Assembly: GCA_023416855.1 (NCBI GenBank)
Contig: JAEZGU010000316.1
Coordinates: forward strand, 106,646 to 170,645
Direction: 5' to 3'
DNA length: 64,000 nt
Source of the DNA: Bacillota bacterium
GTDB lineage: Bacteria > Bacillota > Clostridia > Tissierellales > Sedimentibacteraceae
Shown here: piece by piece, positions 33,004-41,618 of the stretch
How positions within the stretch are numbered: the stretch's first letter is position 1
Layout: each line of letters opens with the position of its first letter
Program-made: the position numbers and the translations under genes
The notes under the pieces: model-generated
What the model was told of the DNA's origin: nothing
What the model saw: the letters and a program-made list of their open reading frames with translations, nothing else
Database searches by the model: none

Positions 33004-33513
33004 GTGTCAGAAAAAATTAGTTTAGTTGATATAGATAAAATACTTCCTAAAATTGCCGAGAAATTATTTGATATTCCAGACATATCAAAACTATTAAAAT
33101 TTGATACTTCTGATGCTCTGTTAAAAGATATTTCACAAAAAGAGATTGAAGAAGTATTTAATCAAGATGATGGAAATATAAATTGTAGAATTTTTTATCG
33201 TCCATTTAATGATAAAACTATGTCTGAAAAAAGAGCAGAAATAAGAATGTACTTTCCCTCAATTAATCCACTGAATAATAATATCCTTGCTGATATAGTA
33301 GTTGGATTTGATATTGCCGTACATAATGATATGTGGAAACTTGATGAGGATTTGATGCGTCCTGTTAAAATTTTGAAATTATTAACTATGAATTTAAATG
33401 GTCTGGATTTCGGTGGTGGGTATAATCTTGTATTACAGGATAAATGTCAATTGGCAATATTTAATGATAATTTTACTGGATATCAATTTCGAATGAGAAC
33501 TAAATCTAGGTAG
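33004..33513 (+). CDS. Tail-completion-like structural protein (169 aa)
   Basis: A GTG start behind AAGGAG gives a 169-residue mixed protein (MSEKISLVDIDKILPKIAEK). It has an alpha/beta pattern with ADIVVGFDIAVHNDMWKLDE and a C-terminal LNGLDFGGGYNLVLQDK, consistent with phage tail terminator or minor head-tail proteins. No specific family is recognised. The genes on either side are structural, and it is eight bases from the next gene, so co-translation is likely. Confidence 0.6.
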   Translation: MSEKISLVDIDKILPKIAEKLFDIPDISKLLKFDTSDALLKDISQKEIEEVFNQDDGNINCRIFYRPFNDKTMSEKRAEIRMYFPSINPLNNNILADIVVGFDIAVHNDMWKLDEDLMRPVKILKLLTMNLNGLDFGGGYNLVLQDKCQLAIFNDNFTGYQFRMRTKSR

Positions 33514-33520
33514 GTGGAAT

Positions 33521-34201
33521 ATGGATAAATTAAAATTACTAGCTAATTTACCTATATATGTAGAGAATATTCCGATATATTCACCTCTTTTGAGGGATAT
33601 TGCTATTTTAGGTAAAGAGCAATATTCTGCTTGTTTATCAAGTTGCATTATTACTAAAGATAGTTTAATTGATAAAACATTTTGTTCTAATTGTAAGGAT
33701 GATTTTGATGTACTTCTCAAATTATGTTTAGAGAATAATTTAATGCCAAATCTAATTTATTCATTGTTTTATTTCACAAAGCTTCAATTTAATATTCAAA
33801 AAAGCAATAATGATATTGTGTTTATATCTGAATCTGTCGAATTGAATAGATACAATTATAATTCACTCATTAAAGCAATTAAATATGTTAATTGCTTAGA
33901 TACTTTTGAAGAAAGAGAATTAGACGAATTCGATAGAAGATGTTTGGAAATGGAGCGAAAAATTCAACAACAACAGAACAATGATAGACCAGAGTTAGAA
34001 GATTTAATTTCTGCTGTAGCTAATATGGATGGTAATGGGTTAAATATAATAAACATATGGGATTTAAATATATATCAGTTTTACGAACAACTGCAAAGAG
34101 GTCAATTGAAAGAACAATACTATTTAGCTATAAAACAACTTCTAGCTGGTGCAAAACCAGAAGAAGTAAAAATAGAATCATATTTTAAGACAATAAAATA
34201 A
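33521..34201 (+). CDS. Hypothetical structural-region protein (226 aa)
   Basis: A 226-residue protein beginning MDKLKLLANLPIYVENIPIY behind AGGTGG. Two Cys pairs (CLSSC and CSNC) sit near residues 28-55. The middle is helical and acidic (CLDTFEERELDEFDRRCLEME). An ending helical region (QFYEQLQRGQLKEQYYLAIKQLLAGAKPEEV) precedes the tail tube gene. It is unlike typical small tail genes, and I do not recognise it; it may be a neck component or a chaperone for tail assembly. Confidence 0.6.
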   Translation: MDKLKLLANLPIYVENIPIYSPLLRDIAILGKEQYSACLSSCIITKDSLIDKTFCSNCKDDFDVLLKLCLENNLMPNLIYSLFYFTKLQFNIQKSNNDIVFISESVELNRYNYNSLIKAIKYVNCLDTFEERELDEFDRRCLEMERKIQQQQNNDRPELEDLISAVANMDGNGLNIINIWDLNIYQFYEQLQRGQLKEQYYLAIKQLLAGAKPEEVKIESYFKTIK

Positions 34202-34218
34202 TTATAGGAGGTAAAAAC

Positions 34219-35007
34219 ATGGCTATAGGACAAAAGCAAGTATGGGCTAAAGTTTTAGACTTTACAATCCAAGATTACAATACAAGAAATGTATTAGCTC
34301 AGGTAAAATATGCTACAGATGCTAGTATTTCTGAAGCATATGAAAAGCTTGAAATTAAAGGTGGTAGTGATAATCAGATTCAGTATACAAATTATCATTC
34401 CCCTACTGCAAAATTTACTGCAAACCTACCATTGATTGATGATAATATAATTGCAATCAAAACTGGTGCAACAAATACAGCTGGTGCGCAAATGAACTCA
34501 TTTGAGGGTACATTTACGGTTGACGCTACAGCAGGTACAATTACTTTACCTATTAGTAATATAATTGCTGGTACTTTAAAAGTGTATAATATTGATACAG
34601 ATGATAATTTAGGAAGTGAAGTTACACCTGTTGCTTCAGCACCAACTATTGAACAGTATTCAATAACTTCAAGCGTTTTGACATTCAATACTGCTAAAAA
34701 AGGCATGAGAATGTTAGCAGTTTGTGATTATACAACTGGAGCTACTGCAAATGGAGTTAAAATTATAAGTGGTAAATTACCTAAACTTATAAGAATAACT
34801 GCCAAGACCAAAGTAGAAGATAAGGCTGGTAACATTGCAATAAAAACAATCATAATTGAGAAAGCAAAGCCAGACCCTAATTTCGAATTTGCCACTTCTA
34901 CAAATGCAGCTTCCCTTTCATTTGAATGTGAAGTATTTGGATGGACAAATGCTAGTGGAGATACCCAGTTCTTTAACTTGGTTACAGACCCAACATTAGC
35001 AGTATAA
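34219..35007 (+). CDS. Probable major tail tube protein
   Basis: A 262-residue, beta-rich, Thr/Ala-rich protein behind AGGAGG (MAIGQKQVWAKVLDFTIQDY). The pattern of strands (LNYTNYHSPTAKFTANLPL-like, GTFTVDATAGTITLPIS) and the central insertion resembling an Ig-like add-on (EVTPVASAPTIEQY...) fit tube proteins of long-tailed phages. The C-terminal strands (AASLSFECEVFGW) complete a tube-like fold. Its place after the neck genes and the strong ribosome site support the call. No motif is fully diagnostic. Confidence 0.65.
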   Translation: MAIGQKQVWAKVLDFTIQDYNTRNVLAQVKYATDASISEAYEKLEIKGGSDNQIQYTNYHSPTAKFTANLPLIDDNIIAIKTGATNTAGAQMNSFEGTFTVDATAGTITLPISNIIAGTLKVYNIDTDDNLGSEVTPVASAPTIEQYSITSSVLTFNTAKKGMRMLAVCDYTTGATANGVKIISGKLPKLIRITAKTKVEDKAGNIAIKTIIIEKAKPDPNFEFATSTNAASLSFECEVFGWTNASGDTQFFNLVTDPTLAV

Positions 35008-35019
35008 TGAGGTGATATA

Positions 35020-35190
35020 ATGACTAAATATTTAGTATACATACATCCTTCTGTTCCACCTGCTAATATAAAAGTTGGAACTTGGTATTCGTTAGAAGAG
35101 TTACAAGAACGCTTTGATTCCGAATTTATAAAGTGTTTCTTCACTCCTTCTAATTTTGGATGGGAAGAAATTGAAAGTAAAAAGAAATAA
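35020..35190 (+). CDS. Small hypothetical protein (56 aa)
   Basis: An ATG behind GAGGTGATATA opens MTKYLVYIHPSVPPANIKVG, a 56-residue frame ending in a Lys-rich tail. An N-terminal strand, TWYSLEELQERF and a Trp-Glu-Glu segment suggest a small mixed fold. It lies 12 bases after the tail tube gene and before a terminator, so it belongs to the same transcript. Function unknown. Confidence 0.6.
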   Translation: MTKYLVYIHPSVPPANIKVGTWYSLEELQERFDSEFIKCFFTPSNFGWEEIESKKK

Positions 35191-35201
35191 ACTATTCAGA
35201 T

Positions 35202-35234
35202 AAGGGAGTAGATTGGAGTAATTTAATCTCCCTT
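35202..35234 (+). terminator. Terminator after the tail tube unit
   Basis: AAGGGA (35202-35207) and GATT (35211-35214) pair with AATC (35225-35228) and TCCCTT (35229-35234) with a three-base bulge. A further T-rich run follows. Good fit for an intrinsic terminator. Confidence 0.65.
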
Positions 35235-35335
35235 CTATTCCCTTATTTTTTACTCTACTTTTCCCTAAAAACAACACCAAAGATGTATTTTATTAAAATT
35301 AAATATAAATATCATTAACAAAAGAGGTGAAATAA

Positions 35336-35890
35336 TTGGATAATGAATCACAAGGCTATTTAGGACAAATATTAGGCATAACTAACCAAGGATATCATAA
35401 AAGAATCTCTGCTGATGCATATACTGGTGGTATAGATTCTATTGATACAAAACATGCAGCAATACATAATGGTCAAGCTTTTTATATGGATTTTTATAAC
35501 ACTATTGCAGCAGGTAAAGTATATAAATTTCATGGTGTAAACACATCATCAAAATATATTCATCTTCAACCACCTAGTTTTGCTGAAGGTAAATTTCTGA
35601 TAGAGTTCATAAAAGATGCAACTTATACTCCACAAACAACAGTTAATAATCCAACATTTAATTTAAATCTTGGTAGCTCAAATGAAGCTACTTTTAAGGT
35701 GTACCCTCAAGACCCTACTTTAGCTGTAACTGGCGGTACTGTTTTTGCTAGGGAATATATGAAACCAGCAAACCAAGTAATAGAATGGATACTTCCTCCC
35801 CAAAGCTCATTTTTAGCTACTTTTGCTAATCTTGATACTACTAATTCACTACAATATTTTTTGAGACTGTTTTGGTATGAATTAGGATAG
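35336..35890 (+). CDS. Structural protein, beta-rich (184 aa)
   Basis: A TTG start behind GAGGTG gives 184 residues (MDNESQGYLGQILGITNQGYH). The sequence is beta-rich and ends FLRLFWYELG. Segments such as AAIHNGQAFYMDFYNTIAAGKVYKF and PPQSSFLATFANLDTTNSLQYF look like a jelly-roll surface or base protein. Similar small proteins occur near phage fibre or head-fibre genes. I do not recognise a family. It heads a group of surface-type genes (36.7-38.3 kb). Confidence 0.6.
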   Translation: MDNESQGYLGQILGITNQGYHKRISADAYTGGIDSIDTKHAAIHNGQAFYMDFYNTIAAGKVYKFHGVNTSSKYIHLQPPSFAEGKFLIEFIKDATYTPQTTVNNPTFNLNLGSSNEATFKVYPQDPTLAVTGGTVFAREYMKPANQVIEWILPPQSSFLATFANLDTTNSLQYFLRLFWYELG

Positions 35891-35945
35891 ATATTATTAT
35901 ATTGTTAAGTAATAAAAAATTAAATTAAAATAATATGTAATACCC

Positions 35946-36028
35946 CATCAAACAGGCTACCAACCTTTATCGTTTGATGAGGTGTATTAAAAAATAATAC
36001 AGTTATAGTTTAGCATAACCTTAACTGT
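35946..36028 (+). other. Two hairpins in the gap 35891-36100
   Basis: CATCAAAC (35946-35953) pairs with GTTTGATG (35972-35979), a likely terminator, and ACAGTTA (35999-36005) pairs with TAACTGT (36022-36028). They fill the otherwise empty gap before the membrane-anchored coiled-coil gene. Confidence 0.5.
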
Positions 36029-36100
36029 ATGTCAACAAAAATAATAAAATAATTTATATAGATTGTTCTAAATTTATATACAACAAGTGAGGTAATGCGT

Positions 36101-36532
36101 ATGGAACAACATAACTGTATTCAAATAGCAGAGTTAGCCACATTAAAGAATGAAGTAAAAAACATGAAAGAACAGATGAGTGATTTAAAGGATATAAAAA
36201 ATTCATTAACAGTTCTAACTACATTACAACAAGAAAATGAAAAAAGAGATATAGAACGTGATGCAGATAGAAAAAGACAATCAGAAGCTTTAGTTGCTTT
36301 ATCTGAGACACCTAAGTTAATAGCGAAACTAGATAAAAAACTAGATTTACAAAATGAAAAATTACAAGCACATGATGAAAAGTTTATTGATATAGATAAT
36401 AAGCTCTCAAATCAATCAACTGATAAGACAAATAAAACAGAAATAACAAAGTCTAAGTTAGCATTATATGGAGTAATTATAGCAGCAATTTGTACAGCAA
36501 TTACAACAATTGTTGGAATATTAGTAAAATAG
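36101..36532 (+). CDS. Coiled-coil protein with C-terminal membrane helix, XhlA/holin-like
   Basis: I place the start at ATG 36101, since GAGGT lies seven bases upstream; the ATG at 36095 is too close to it. The 143-residue product is a long charged coiled coil (AELATLKNEVKNMKEQMSDLKD...) followed by a single C-terminal membrane segment (LALYGVIIAAICTAITTIVGILVK). This is the layout of hemolysin XhlA-type proteins and some holin-associated phage proteins. It may take part in lysis, though it lies far from the lysins. A structural baseplate role is the alternative. Confidence 0.65.
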   Translation: MEQHNCIQIAELATLKNEVKNMKEQMSDLKDIKNSLTVLTTLQQENEKRDIERDADRKRQSEALVALSETPKLIAKLDKKLDLQNEKLQAHDEKFIDIDNKLSNQSTDKTNKTEITKSKLALYGVIIAAICTAITTIVGILVK

Positions 36533-36544
36533 ATTTATTTTTAT

Positions 36545-36570
36545 GGGTAGTGTGAATATATCTCCTACCC
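36545..36570 (+). terminator. Terminator after the coiled-coil membrane gene
   Basis: GGGTAG (36545-36550) pairs with CTACCC (36565-36570), followed by TCCTATTTCT. Confidence 0.55.
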
Positions 36571-36610
36571 TCCTATTTCTATAACAATCTATAACAATAA
36601 AAGGAGCAAA

Positions 36611-36688
36611 ATGACTAATTTAAATATAACAGGATAGGCATTAACCTGAGATTATATCCATAAGTGTAATTTGAGCTTAGTGCCTATC
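36611..36688 (+). promoter_or_regulatory. Possible leader peptide and overlapping hairpin
   Basis: After an AAAGGAG site an ATG at 36611 opens an eight-codon frame (MTNLNITG) ending with TAG at 36635-36637. Its stop codon lies in the 5' arm of a stem, GATAGGCA (36633-36640) with TGCCTATC (36681-36688). A ribosome finishing the short frame would open that stem. The next gene starts 42 bases later. This could be an attenuator-type leader or chance. Confidence 0.4.
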
Positions 36689-36729
36689 TATAACAATTAT
36701 AGTAAGTTTATAGAAAGGAATTGACAGCT

Positions 36730-37068
36730 ATGCAAAGTACAGTATTTTACGACAATGTGCATTTGGCATCTACTACTATGCAGACAGGTAAGACAGTCCA
36801 TATTGGAGATTCAACAGATTTAATGGTTCAAATTATTGGTACGTCAACAAATTTTACCGTAGCTTTTGAAGCGTCCTTAGATGGTATTAATTTTAGCACA
36901 TTTGAAGGAAGAAAAGTTGGAGATGTAACCCAAACACCAATTACGAGTACATCAGATAAAGGTTTATATGAATTTGATGTCACATTGATAAAAGCATTAA
37001 GAGTAAATTTAACGGCTATTGCCAATGGAAATATAAGTGTATTAGCTAATGGCGTACATATTATATAG
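36730..37068 (+). CDS. Small beta-rich virion surface protein (112 aa)
   Basis: Start at ATG 36730 behind GAAAGGA; the frame also extends to TTG 36721. The 112-residue product (MQSTVFYDNVHLASTTMQTG) is almost all beta strand, with many Thr and Asp, and ends ANGNISVLANGVHII. Such short proteins often build receptor-binding or fibre-cap parts. It ends 12 bases before the SGNH esterase gene, so they are co-expressed. No family name is recognised. Confidence 0.6.
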   Translation: MQSTVFYDNVHLASTTMQTGKTVHIGDSTDLMVQIIGTSTNFTVAFEASLDGINFSTFEGRKVGDVTQTPITSTSDKGLYEFDVTLIKALRVNLTAIANGNISVLANGVHII

Positions 37069-37080
37069 GAGGCGGTAGAT

Positions 37081-38280
37081 ATGAGAGTAAAAGATAAAAT
37101 AAAACTTATGTCTCGTGGAGGTAATAATAAACCTCCAATATTTAATACAAATTCAATAGTCCTTGCTGGAGATAGTATTACTGCCGCAAATATTGGACTT
37201 GATTTCAATCCAACTCAAACTTCAGTAAGTAACTTAGGTTATTTTACTTGGGCAAATATATTTTTAAGACAAAGATTTAAAGTTGTGAAGGTTTCAGGGG
37301 TTGTTGGAAATACAATATCACAACTTAAATCAAGATTAAAAACAGACGTTTTAGACTACTCCCCTCAATATTGTTTTCTGACCATAGGTATTAATAATAT
37401 AAGAAATGGTGACACATCCGATGTAATTATTCCCCAATTAGATGAATTATATAATACTTTAATATCAAATCAAATTGCTCCAATTATAACTACCTTAACT
37501 CCTGCTAATTCAACAGGTGGAGTTGATACTCCTGCTAAGAAAAAAGCATGGTGTGAAGTTAATAGTTGGATAAGAAAATTCGCACAAGAAAACAATGTAT
37601 TCCTTGTAGATTTTGCAAAAGTTCTAACTAATCCAACAACTTCTGACCCAATAGCAGATGTTATGAGAACTGACGGTCTTCATCCATCAGCTTATGGTGG
37701 TTTTGTAATGGGAAAAGAGATATATAATCAATTAAATTCTTATATCAAACCTATTGATTTATTTGCTGTATCTAATTCGGATTCAAGTGTTTTGAATCAA
37801 AATTCTATGATGTTGGGTGATGTAAATGGTATAGCTACTGGTTGGAGCATTGGTGGAGGTGCTAATACTCCGTCAAAGATTACAATTAGACCCGATGGAC
37901 AATTAGGCGAATTACAGAGAATTGTGACAACAACTACTACAGAAACATCATTTAATAGTTCAACAATTTCAACTGGTTTTTCTGTTGGAGATACAGTTTA
38001 TGCACTTGTAGAATTGTTCATTGGAAATGTAACAGTACCATTCACAAACATCACTGTGTATGTAACAGCATCTAATTCTTCATATGCCTATCTAAGTGCA
38101 AGGAATGTTTTAAACTTTGAGTCATCAAATTCAGGAGCATTAAATGTTGGAAATTGGAGTGGAGTAATAAGAACTCCTAATTTTCTTCTTCCTGCTAATT
38201 CTGCAAAATTATCAATGTCAGTAAAAATAACTGGTGTCGGCACAGTTGATGTCGGCAAATTCGAATTAAGAAAAATATAA
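37081..38280 (+). CDS. SGNH-hydrolase esterase, probable virion-associated sugar deacetylase
   Basis: A 399-residue protein. Residues 20-235 are an SGNH/GDSL domain with all blocks: VLAGDSITAAN (nucleophile Ser), VVGNTISQL (Gly), FLTIGINNIRN (Asn) and DGLHPSAYGG (Asp and His of the triad). The C-terminal 150 residues are a beta-rich carbohydrate-binding-like module. Such enzymes on phage tails remove acetyl groups from cell-surface polymers. The start follows AGGAGG. The neighbours are small surface proteins. It would act outside the cell at adsorption. No signal peptide is present, as expected for a virion protein. Confidence 0.85.
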   Translation: MRVKDKIKLMSRGGNNKPPIFNTNSIVLAGDSITAANIGLDFNPTQTSVSNLGYFTWANIFLRQRFKVVKVSGVVGNTISQLKSRLKTDVLDYSPQYCFLTIGINNIRNGDTSDVIIPQLDELYNTLISNQIAPIITTLTPANSTGGVDTPAKKKAWCEVNSWIRKFAQENNVFLVDFAKVLTNPTTSDPIADVMRTDGLHPSAYGGFVMGKEIYNQLNSYIKPIDLFAVSNSDSSVLNQNSMMLGDVNGIATGWSIGGGANTPSKITIRPDGQLGELQRIVTTTTTETSFNSSTISTGFSVGDTVYALVELFIGNVTVPFTNITVYVTASNSSYAYLSARNVLNFESSNSGALNVGNWSGVIRTPNFLLPANSAKLSMSVKITGVGTVDVGKFELRKI

Positions 38281-38305
38281 AATATGTATTTCGTTTTAAC
38301 TTTAC

Positions 38306-38329
38306 GGAAGGTGTAACCACTCACCTTCC
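38306..38329 (+). terminator. Terminator after the SGNH gene
   Basis: GGAAGGTG (38306-38313) pairs with CACCTTCC (38322-38329), followed by TTTTATTATAC. A typical intrinsic terminator. Confidence 0.85.
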
Positions 38330-38387
38330 TTTTATTATACTCCATTTCAAATTAACAAATCTAAAATAAATCAAAGGATGTGATATT

Positions 38388-38954
38388 ATTTCTGAAATAT
38401 TAAAACTTATATCCCCTATCCCTCCCTCAGTCAATCACTATCTTGCGTATCGGGCAATAATAAAAAACGGAAGACCGATGGCAATGAGTTATAAGACTTC
38501 AGAAGCAACAAAGTATCAAAAAGATTTCACTAAATATGTCAAAGAACAAGTAAAACTTCAGAAATGGATAAAATCAGAAAATAAGTTTCAACACTATTAT
38601 ATGGATTGTAACTTTTTCTTTCCCCGTACAGATATGGATGCTAATAATTATTTTAAATGTATGGCTGATGCAATTAGTGATTCTGAGGTTGTTTGGATAG
38701 ATGATGTTCAGTTATGTGAAAGAGTTCAGAGTATTAATTATACTTCTGATAATCCAAGAATTGAAATAATAATTAAACCTGTAGATTACATAGGTGTTTT
38801 CGAAAATTCATCTCAATTAGAACAATTTGAATCTAATTGCATCGGTTGTACTAAATATAATCGAAATTGTAGTTTACTTATTAAAGCTAAAGAAGGTCGT
38901 ATTCAAGAAGAAATACAAGGTTATAAGTGTAGTAAATTTAAATCTATCAAATAG
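38388..38954 (+). CDS. RusA-family Holliday junction resolvase with non-AUG start
   Basis: The nearest ATG (38478) leaves out the conserved N-terminus. Reading upstream in frame gives SPIPPSVNHYLAYRAI, the RusA opening motif, but no ATG, GTG or TTG; AAAGGATG (38374-38380) points to ATT at 38388 (or 38385) as the start. The active site is clear: FFFPRTDMDANNYFKCMADAIS, then WIDDVQL, which supply the acidic residues that bind metal and the Lys. About 188 residues. RusA cleaves four-way junctions, useful before packaging. The C-terminus carries a Cys cluster (CIGCTKYNRNC, CSKF), which is not usual in RusA. Confidence 0.85.
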   Translation: MSEILKLISPIPPSVNHYLAYRAIIKNGRPMAMSYKTSEATKYQKDFTKYVKEQVKLQKWIKSENKFQHYYMDCNFFFPRTDMDANNYFKCMADAISDSEVVWIDDVQLCERVQSINYTSDNPRIEIIIKPVDYIGVFENSSQLEQFESNCIGCTKYNRNCSLLIKAKEGRIQEEIQGYKCSKFKSIK

Positions 38955-39014
38955 TGATAGAAGTGTCATTTTATTCAAACATAAAATAATTAGAATATAA
39001 GGAGATTAATACAT

Positions 39015-39542
39015 ATGTCAGATATAATAGTAAAGAAGTACCTCCCACTAAGTTTAAAACAAGTGATTATTAAAAATATAGTATCATCAGTAGTTGATGA
39101 AGAAACAGGCAATATAGACTTTTCACTTATAGATTTCATGACTGAAATTTCCCTTCTTATTAATTATACAGACTACGAACTTTCTGATGAAGAGACAGTT
39201 GTTCAGTATGATGAAATCAAAGAAAATGGAACGCTTAAATCAATTATAGACCAAATTCACTATGATGAAGTGTATTTTATTAAATCAAATGTTGAAAAAG
39301 AAATTCAGCAATACCTTGATAACAATAGAAGTCTAGGAATACAGTTTAAGAAAGCTGTAGATAAATTATTAGACAAGTTGCCAAGTGAGCAAGGAATGAA
39401 AGAAACGCTTGAAAAACTTCCTTCTATTATCAATGAAAGTAATCCTGAAAATTTGAGATTCATTTCAGAGGCAATTGGTTGGAATAACGGTACTAAAATA
39501 AATAGGGAAAAGAAAAGAAAAGTGTCAAAAGAAAATAAATGA
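39015..39542 (+). CDS. Hypothetical protein, acidic, helical (175 aa)
   Basis: An ATG behind AAGGAG gives MSDIIVKKYLPLSLKQVIIKN, a 175-residue, mostly helical, acidic protein with a basic tail (KINREKKRKVSKENK). The end could bind nucleic acid. The helical run (VEKEIQQYLDNNRSLGIQFKKAVDKLLDKL) resembles small phage assembly proteins. I recognise no family. It lies between the RusA and mobile endonuclease genes. Confidence 0.6.
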   Translation: MSDIIVKKYLPLSLKQVIIKNIVSSVVDEETGNIDFSLIDFMTEISLLINYTDYELSDEETVVQYDEIKENGTLKSIIDQIHYDEVYFIKSNVEKEIQQYLDNNRSLGIQFKKAVDKLLDKLPSEQGMKETLEKLPSIINESNPENLRFISEAIGWNNGTKINREKKRKVSKENK

Positions 39543-39577
39543 TATTTATATAATACACATTAAGGAGTTTATAACAC

Positions 39578-40746
39578 ATGAACAAATTTACTTATAATGA
39601 AGTCAAAGATACTGTACATAATTTAGGATATATATTATTAAGTAAAGATTATATAAATAATAGAGAAAAATTATTATTAATGGATGAATATGGTTATTTT
39701 TATCAAATAAGTTTATCAAATTTAAAAAACAACAGAGTCCCTTTAAAATTTGATGTATATAATTCATATACTATTCAAAATATAAAATTATGGTGTAAAA
39801 TAAACAACAAACCATATGAACTAATTAGTGATACATATAGTGGAAATAATCAAAAATTGAAGTGGGTATGTTTAAAAGATCATTGTGGTGAAATATTTGA
39901 ATTAAGTTGGGGTTGTGTTTTACAAGGAATAGGATGTGGTGTATGTAATGGAAGACAGGTGGGACTATCAAACTGTCTTGCAACAAAAAGACCAGAATTA
40001 GCAAAAGAATGGCATCCAACAAAGAATGGAGGTTTAACTCCTTTTGATGTGACTTATTGTAGCAATAAGAAAGTATGGTGGATTTGCTCTAATAATTCTT
40101 TTCACGAATGGAAGTCAAGTGTAAATAATAGAAATCGAGGAAATGGTTGCCCCTATTGTTCAGGTTTATATCCTACTAATGATAATAATCTATTAATAAA
40201 TAATCCAAAACTTTGTATAGAGTGGAATTATGCAAGAATGATAAAAATCCAGAAGATTATACACCAAATAGTAGTCAAAAAGTCTGGTGGAAATGTAATG
40301 ATTGTGAACATGAGTGGAATGCAACAATTAAAAACCGAAATAGGAATAACGAATGTTGTCCAATATGCTCAGAATCTAAAGGCGAAAAGGAAATTAAAGA
40401 ATATTTGAATTTTAATAAAATAATAAGTATTCCACAAAAAACATTTGAAAGATTAATAGGTTTAGGTGGTGGATTATTATCATATGATTTTTATTTGCCA
40501 AATTACAATATGTTAATTGAATATCAAGGCGAACAGCACGAGCATTATGTAAAAGGATTCCATAGTTCAAAAAAAATTTTTGAAAAACAACAAGAACACG
40601 ATAGGCGTAAAAGAGTATATGCTAAAAATAATACTATAAATTTGTTAGAAATTTGGTATTGGGATTTTGATAATATCTATAATATTTTGGATATGGTTTT
40701 AAACGAAAAATCAGCTAAAGAAACAGTAGGTGACAGAAATGTATAA
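39578..40746 (+). pseudogene. Frameshifted treble-clef/PD-(D/E)XK mobile endonuclease
   Basis: The 5' frame (39578-40408) starts at ATG behind AAGGAG and encodes two treble-clef repeats (CLKDHCGEIF...CGVCNG; WWICSNN...CPYCSG) and part of a third. The reading then continues only in another frame, 40213-40746, with KNDKNPEDYTPNSSQKVWWKC and the nuclease domain (LSYDFYLPNYNMLIEYQGEQH, DRRKRVYA, LLEIWYWDF). Adding one A in the short A-run at 40234-40235 would restore one frame of about 389 codons. So it is a recent single-base loss, or a sequencing error. The paralogue at 15484-16734 is intact. The last codons overlap the next gene's start by eight bases. Confidence 0.8.
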
Positions 40747-40897
40747 AACTGATATAGAAATGTTTCAGGATTTAATAAAGGAATATGAGTCTGCCCTTAA
40801 ATATTGTCATGGTAGTGAAGATATAAAATTCTATAGACAACATCTTGAGGTATTTAAGAAAAAGTTAAAGGAGTTAGAAAATAATGAAAAGAAATAA
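40739..40897 (+). CDS. Small helical protein (52 aa)
   Basis: An ATG at 40739 overlaps the end of the endonuclease frame. The 52-residue product (MYKTDIEMFQDLIKEYESALKYCHG...) is one or two charged helices ending KKLKELENNEKK. It overlaps the next gene's start by 14 bases, and an AAAGGAG site for that gene lies inside it. Function unknown; small coiled-coil proteins of this type occur among phage tail-assembly genes. Confidence 0.55.
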   Translation: MYKTDIEMFQDLIKEYESALKYCHGSEDIKFYRQHLEVFKKKLKELENNEKK

Positions 40898-41096
40898 AAC
40901 TACTACAATAACTAGAGAGTATAACGAAAAAGGAGATTTATTAAAAGAAACTGAGGTAATAGTGGAAGAAGAAATTTTAGATAATTATGCCCCCTTCTAC
41001 CCCACCACAGTTCCATATACATATCCACAAATTACATATTTAGATAATCCTGCTTACAAACCACAAATTACTTGTAATTGTAAAGTTGGTGGTTGA
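40884..41096 (+). CDS. Small hypothetical protein with Cys tail (70 aa)
   Basis: The ATG at 40884 lies behind AAAGGAG within the preceding gene. The 70-residue product starts MKRNKTTTITREYNEKGDLL, a beta pair like many short phage proteins, then is Pro/Tyr-rich (YAPFYPTTVPYTYPQ), and ends ITCNCKVGG. The C-x-C tail could bind metal or another protein. It ends one base before the next start. Function unknown. Confidence 0.6.
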   Translation: MKRNKTTTITREYNEKGDLLKETEVIVEEEILDNYAPFYPTTVPYTYPQITYLDNPAYKPQITCNCKVGG

Positions 41097-41097
41097 T

Positions 41098-41601
41098 ATG
41101 CCTAATTTTAATTTAGGAGATAAAGCATTAACTGATTATTTATTAAAAATAATTAAGGAATGCCTTAAAGAAGTTGCTGACAAGGTTAATGATAAATTAC
41201 GTTCCCATGTTGATTCTGATGTATATATAAATAGAAATAACTATTATGCTAATGGTTCTGGTCAACCTACATATGATTTAAGAGAATCTATTACAACAGA
41301 TGAAATTAGTCAAAGTGGAAATGAAGTATCTACAAAAGTGTTCCACGACAAGAACAAAATGGCTTTTGACCCTGACAATTTTATTCATGGTTCTAGATAT
41401 TGGAAGAGTGGTACTACTGATATCAGAGATATTTTACCTAAAATAATTAATGATGGTTTAAGTGGAGATTTGTTTGGAAATGGATGGTGGCAAGACGAAC
41501 GTCCATATTTTACTAACACTCTGAACGAATTAAAATCACAAGGATTGATAAAAAAGTGGTTTAAAGAAGCTTTAAATAAGCGTGGAATTAAAACAGTATA
41601 A
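41098..41601 (+). CDS. HK97 gp10-like minor structural protein
   Basis: I take ATG 41098 (MPNFNLGDKALTDYLL) behind GGTGG; an upstream GTG is within the previous gene. The 167-residue product has an N-terminal helical region (IIKECLKEVADKVNDKLRS) and a later pattern resembling HK97 gp10-type minor proteins: PTYDLRESI...VFHD, HGSRYWKSGTTDIRDILPKI and a C-terminal helix (KKWFKEALNKRG). Such proteins sit at the head-tail junction. The family call is by general likeness. Confidence 0.6.
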   Translation: MPNFNLGDKALTDYLLKIIKECLKEVADKVNDKLRSHVDSDVYINRNNYYANGSGQPTYDLRESITTDEISQSGNEVSTKVFHDKNKMAFDPDNFIHGSRYWKSGTTDIRDILPKIINDGLSGDLFGNGWWQDERPYFTNTLNELKSQGLIKKWFKEALNKRGIKTV

Positions 41602-41618
41602 GACGAGGTGACAAATAA

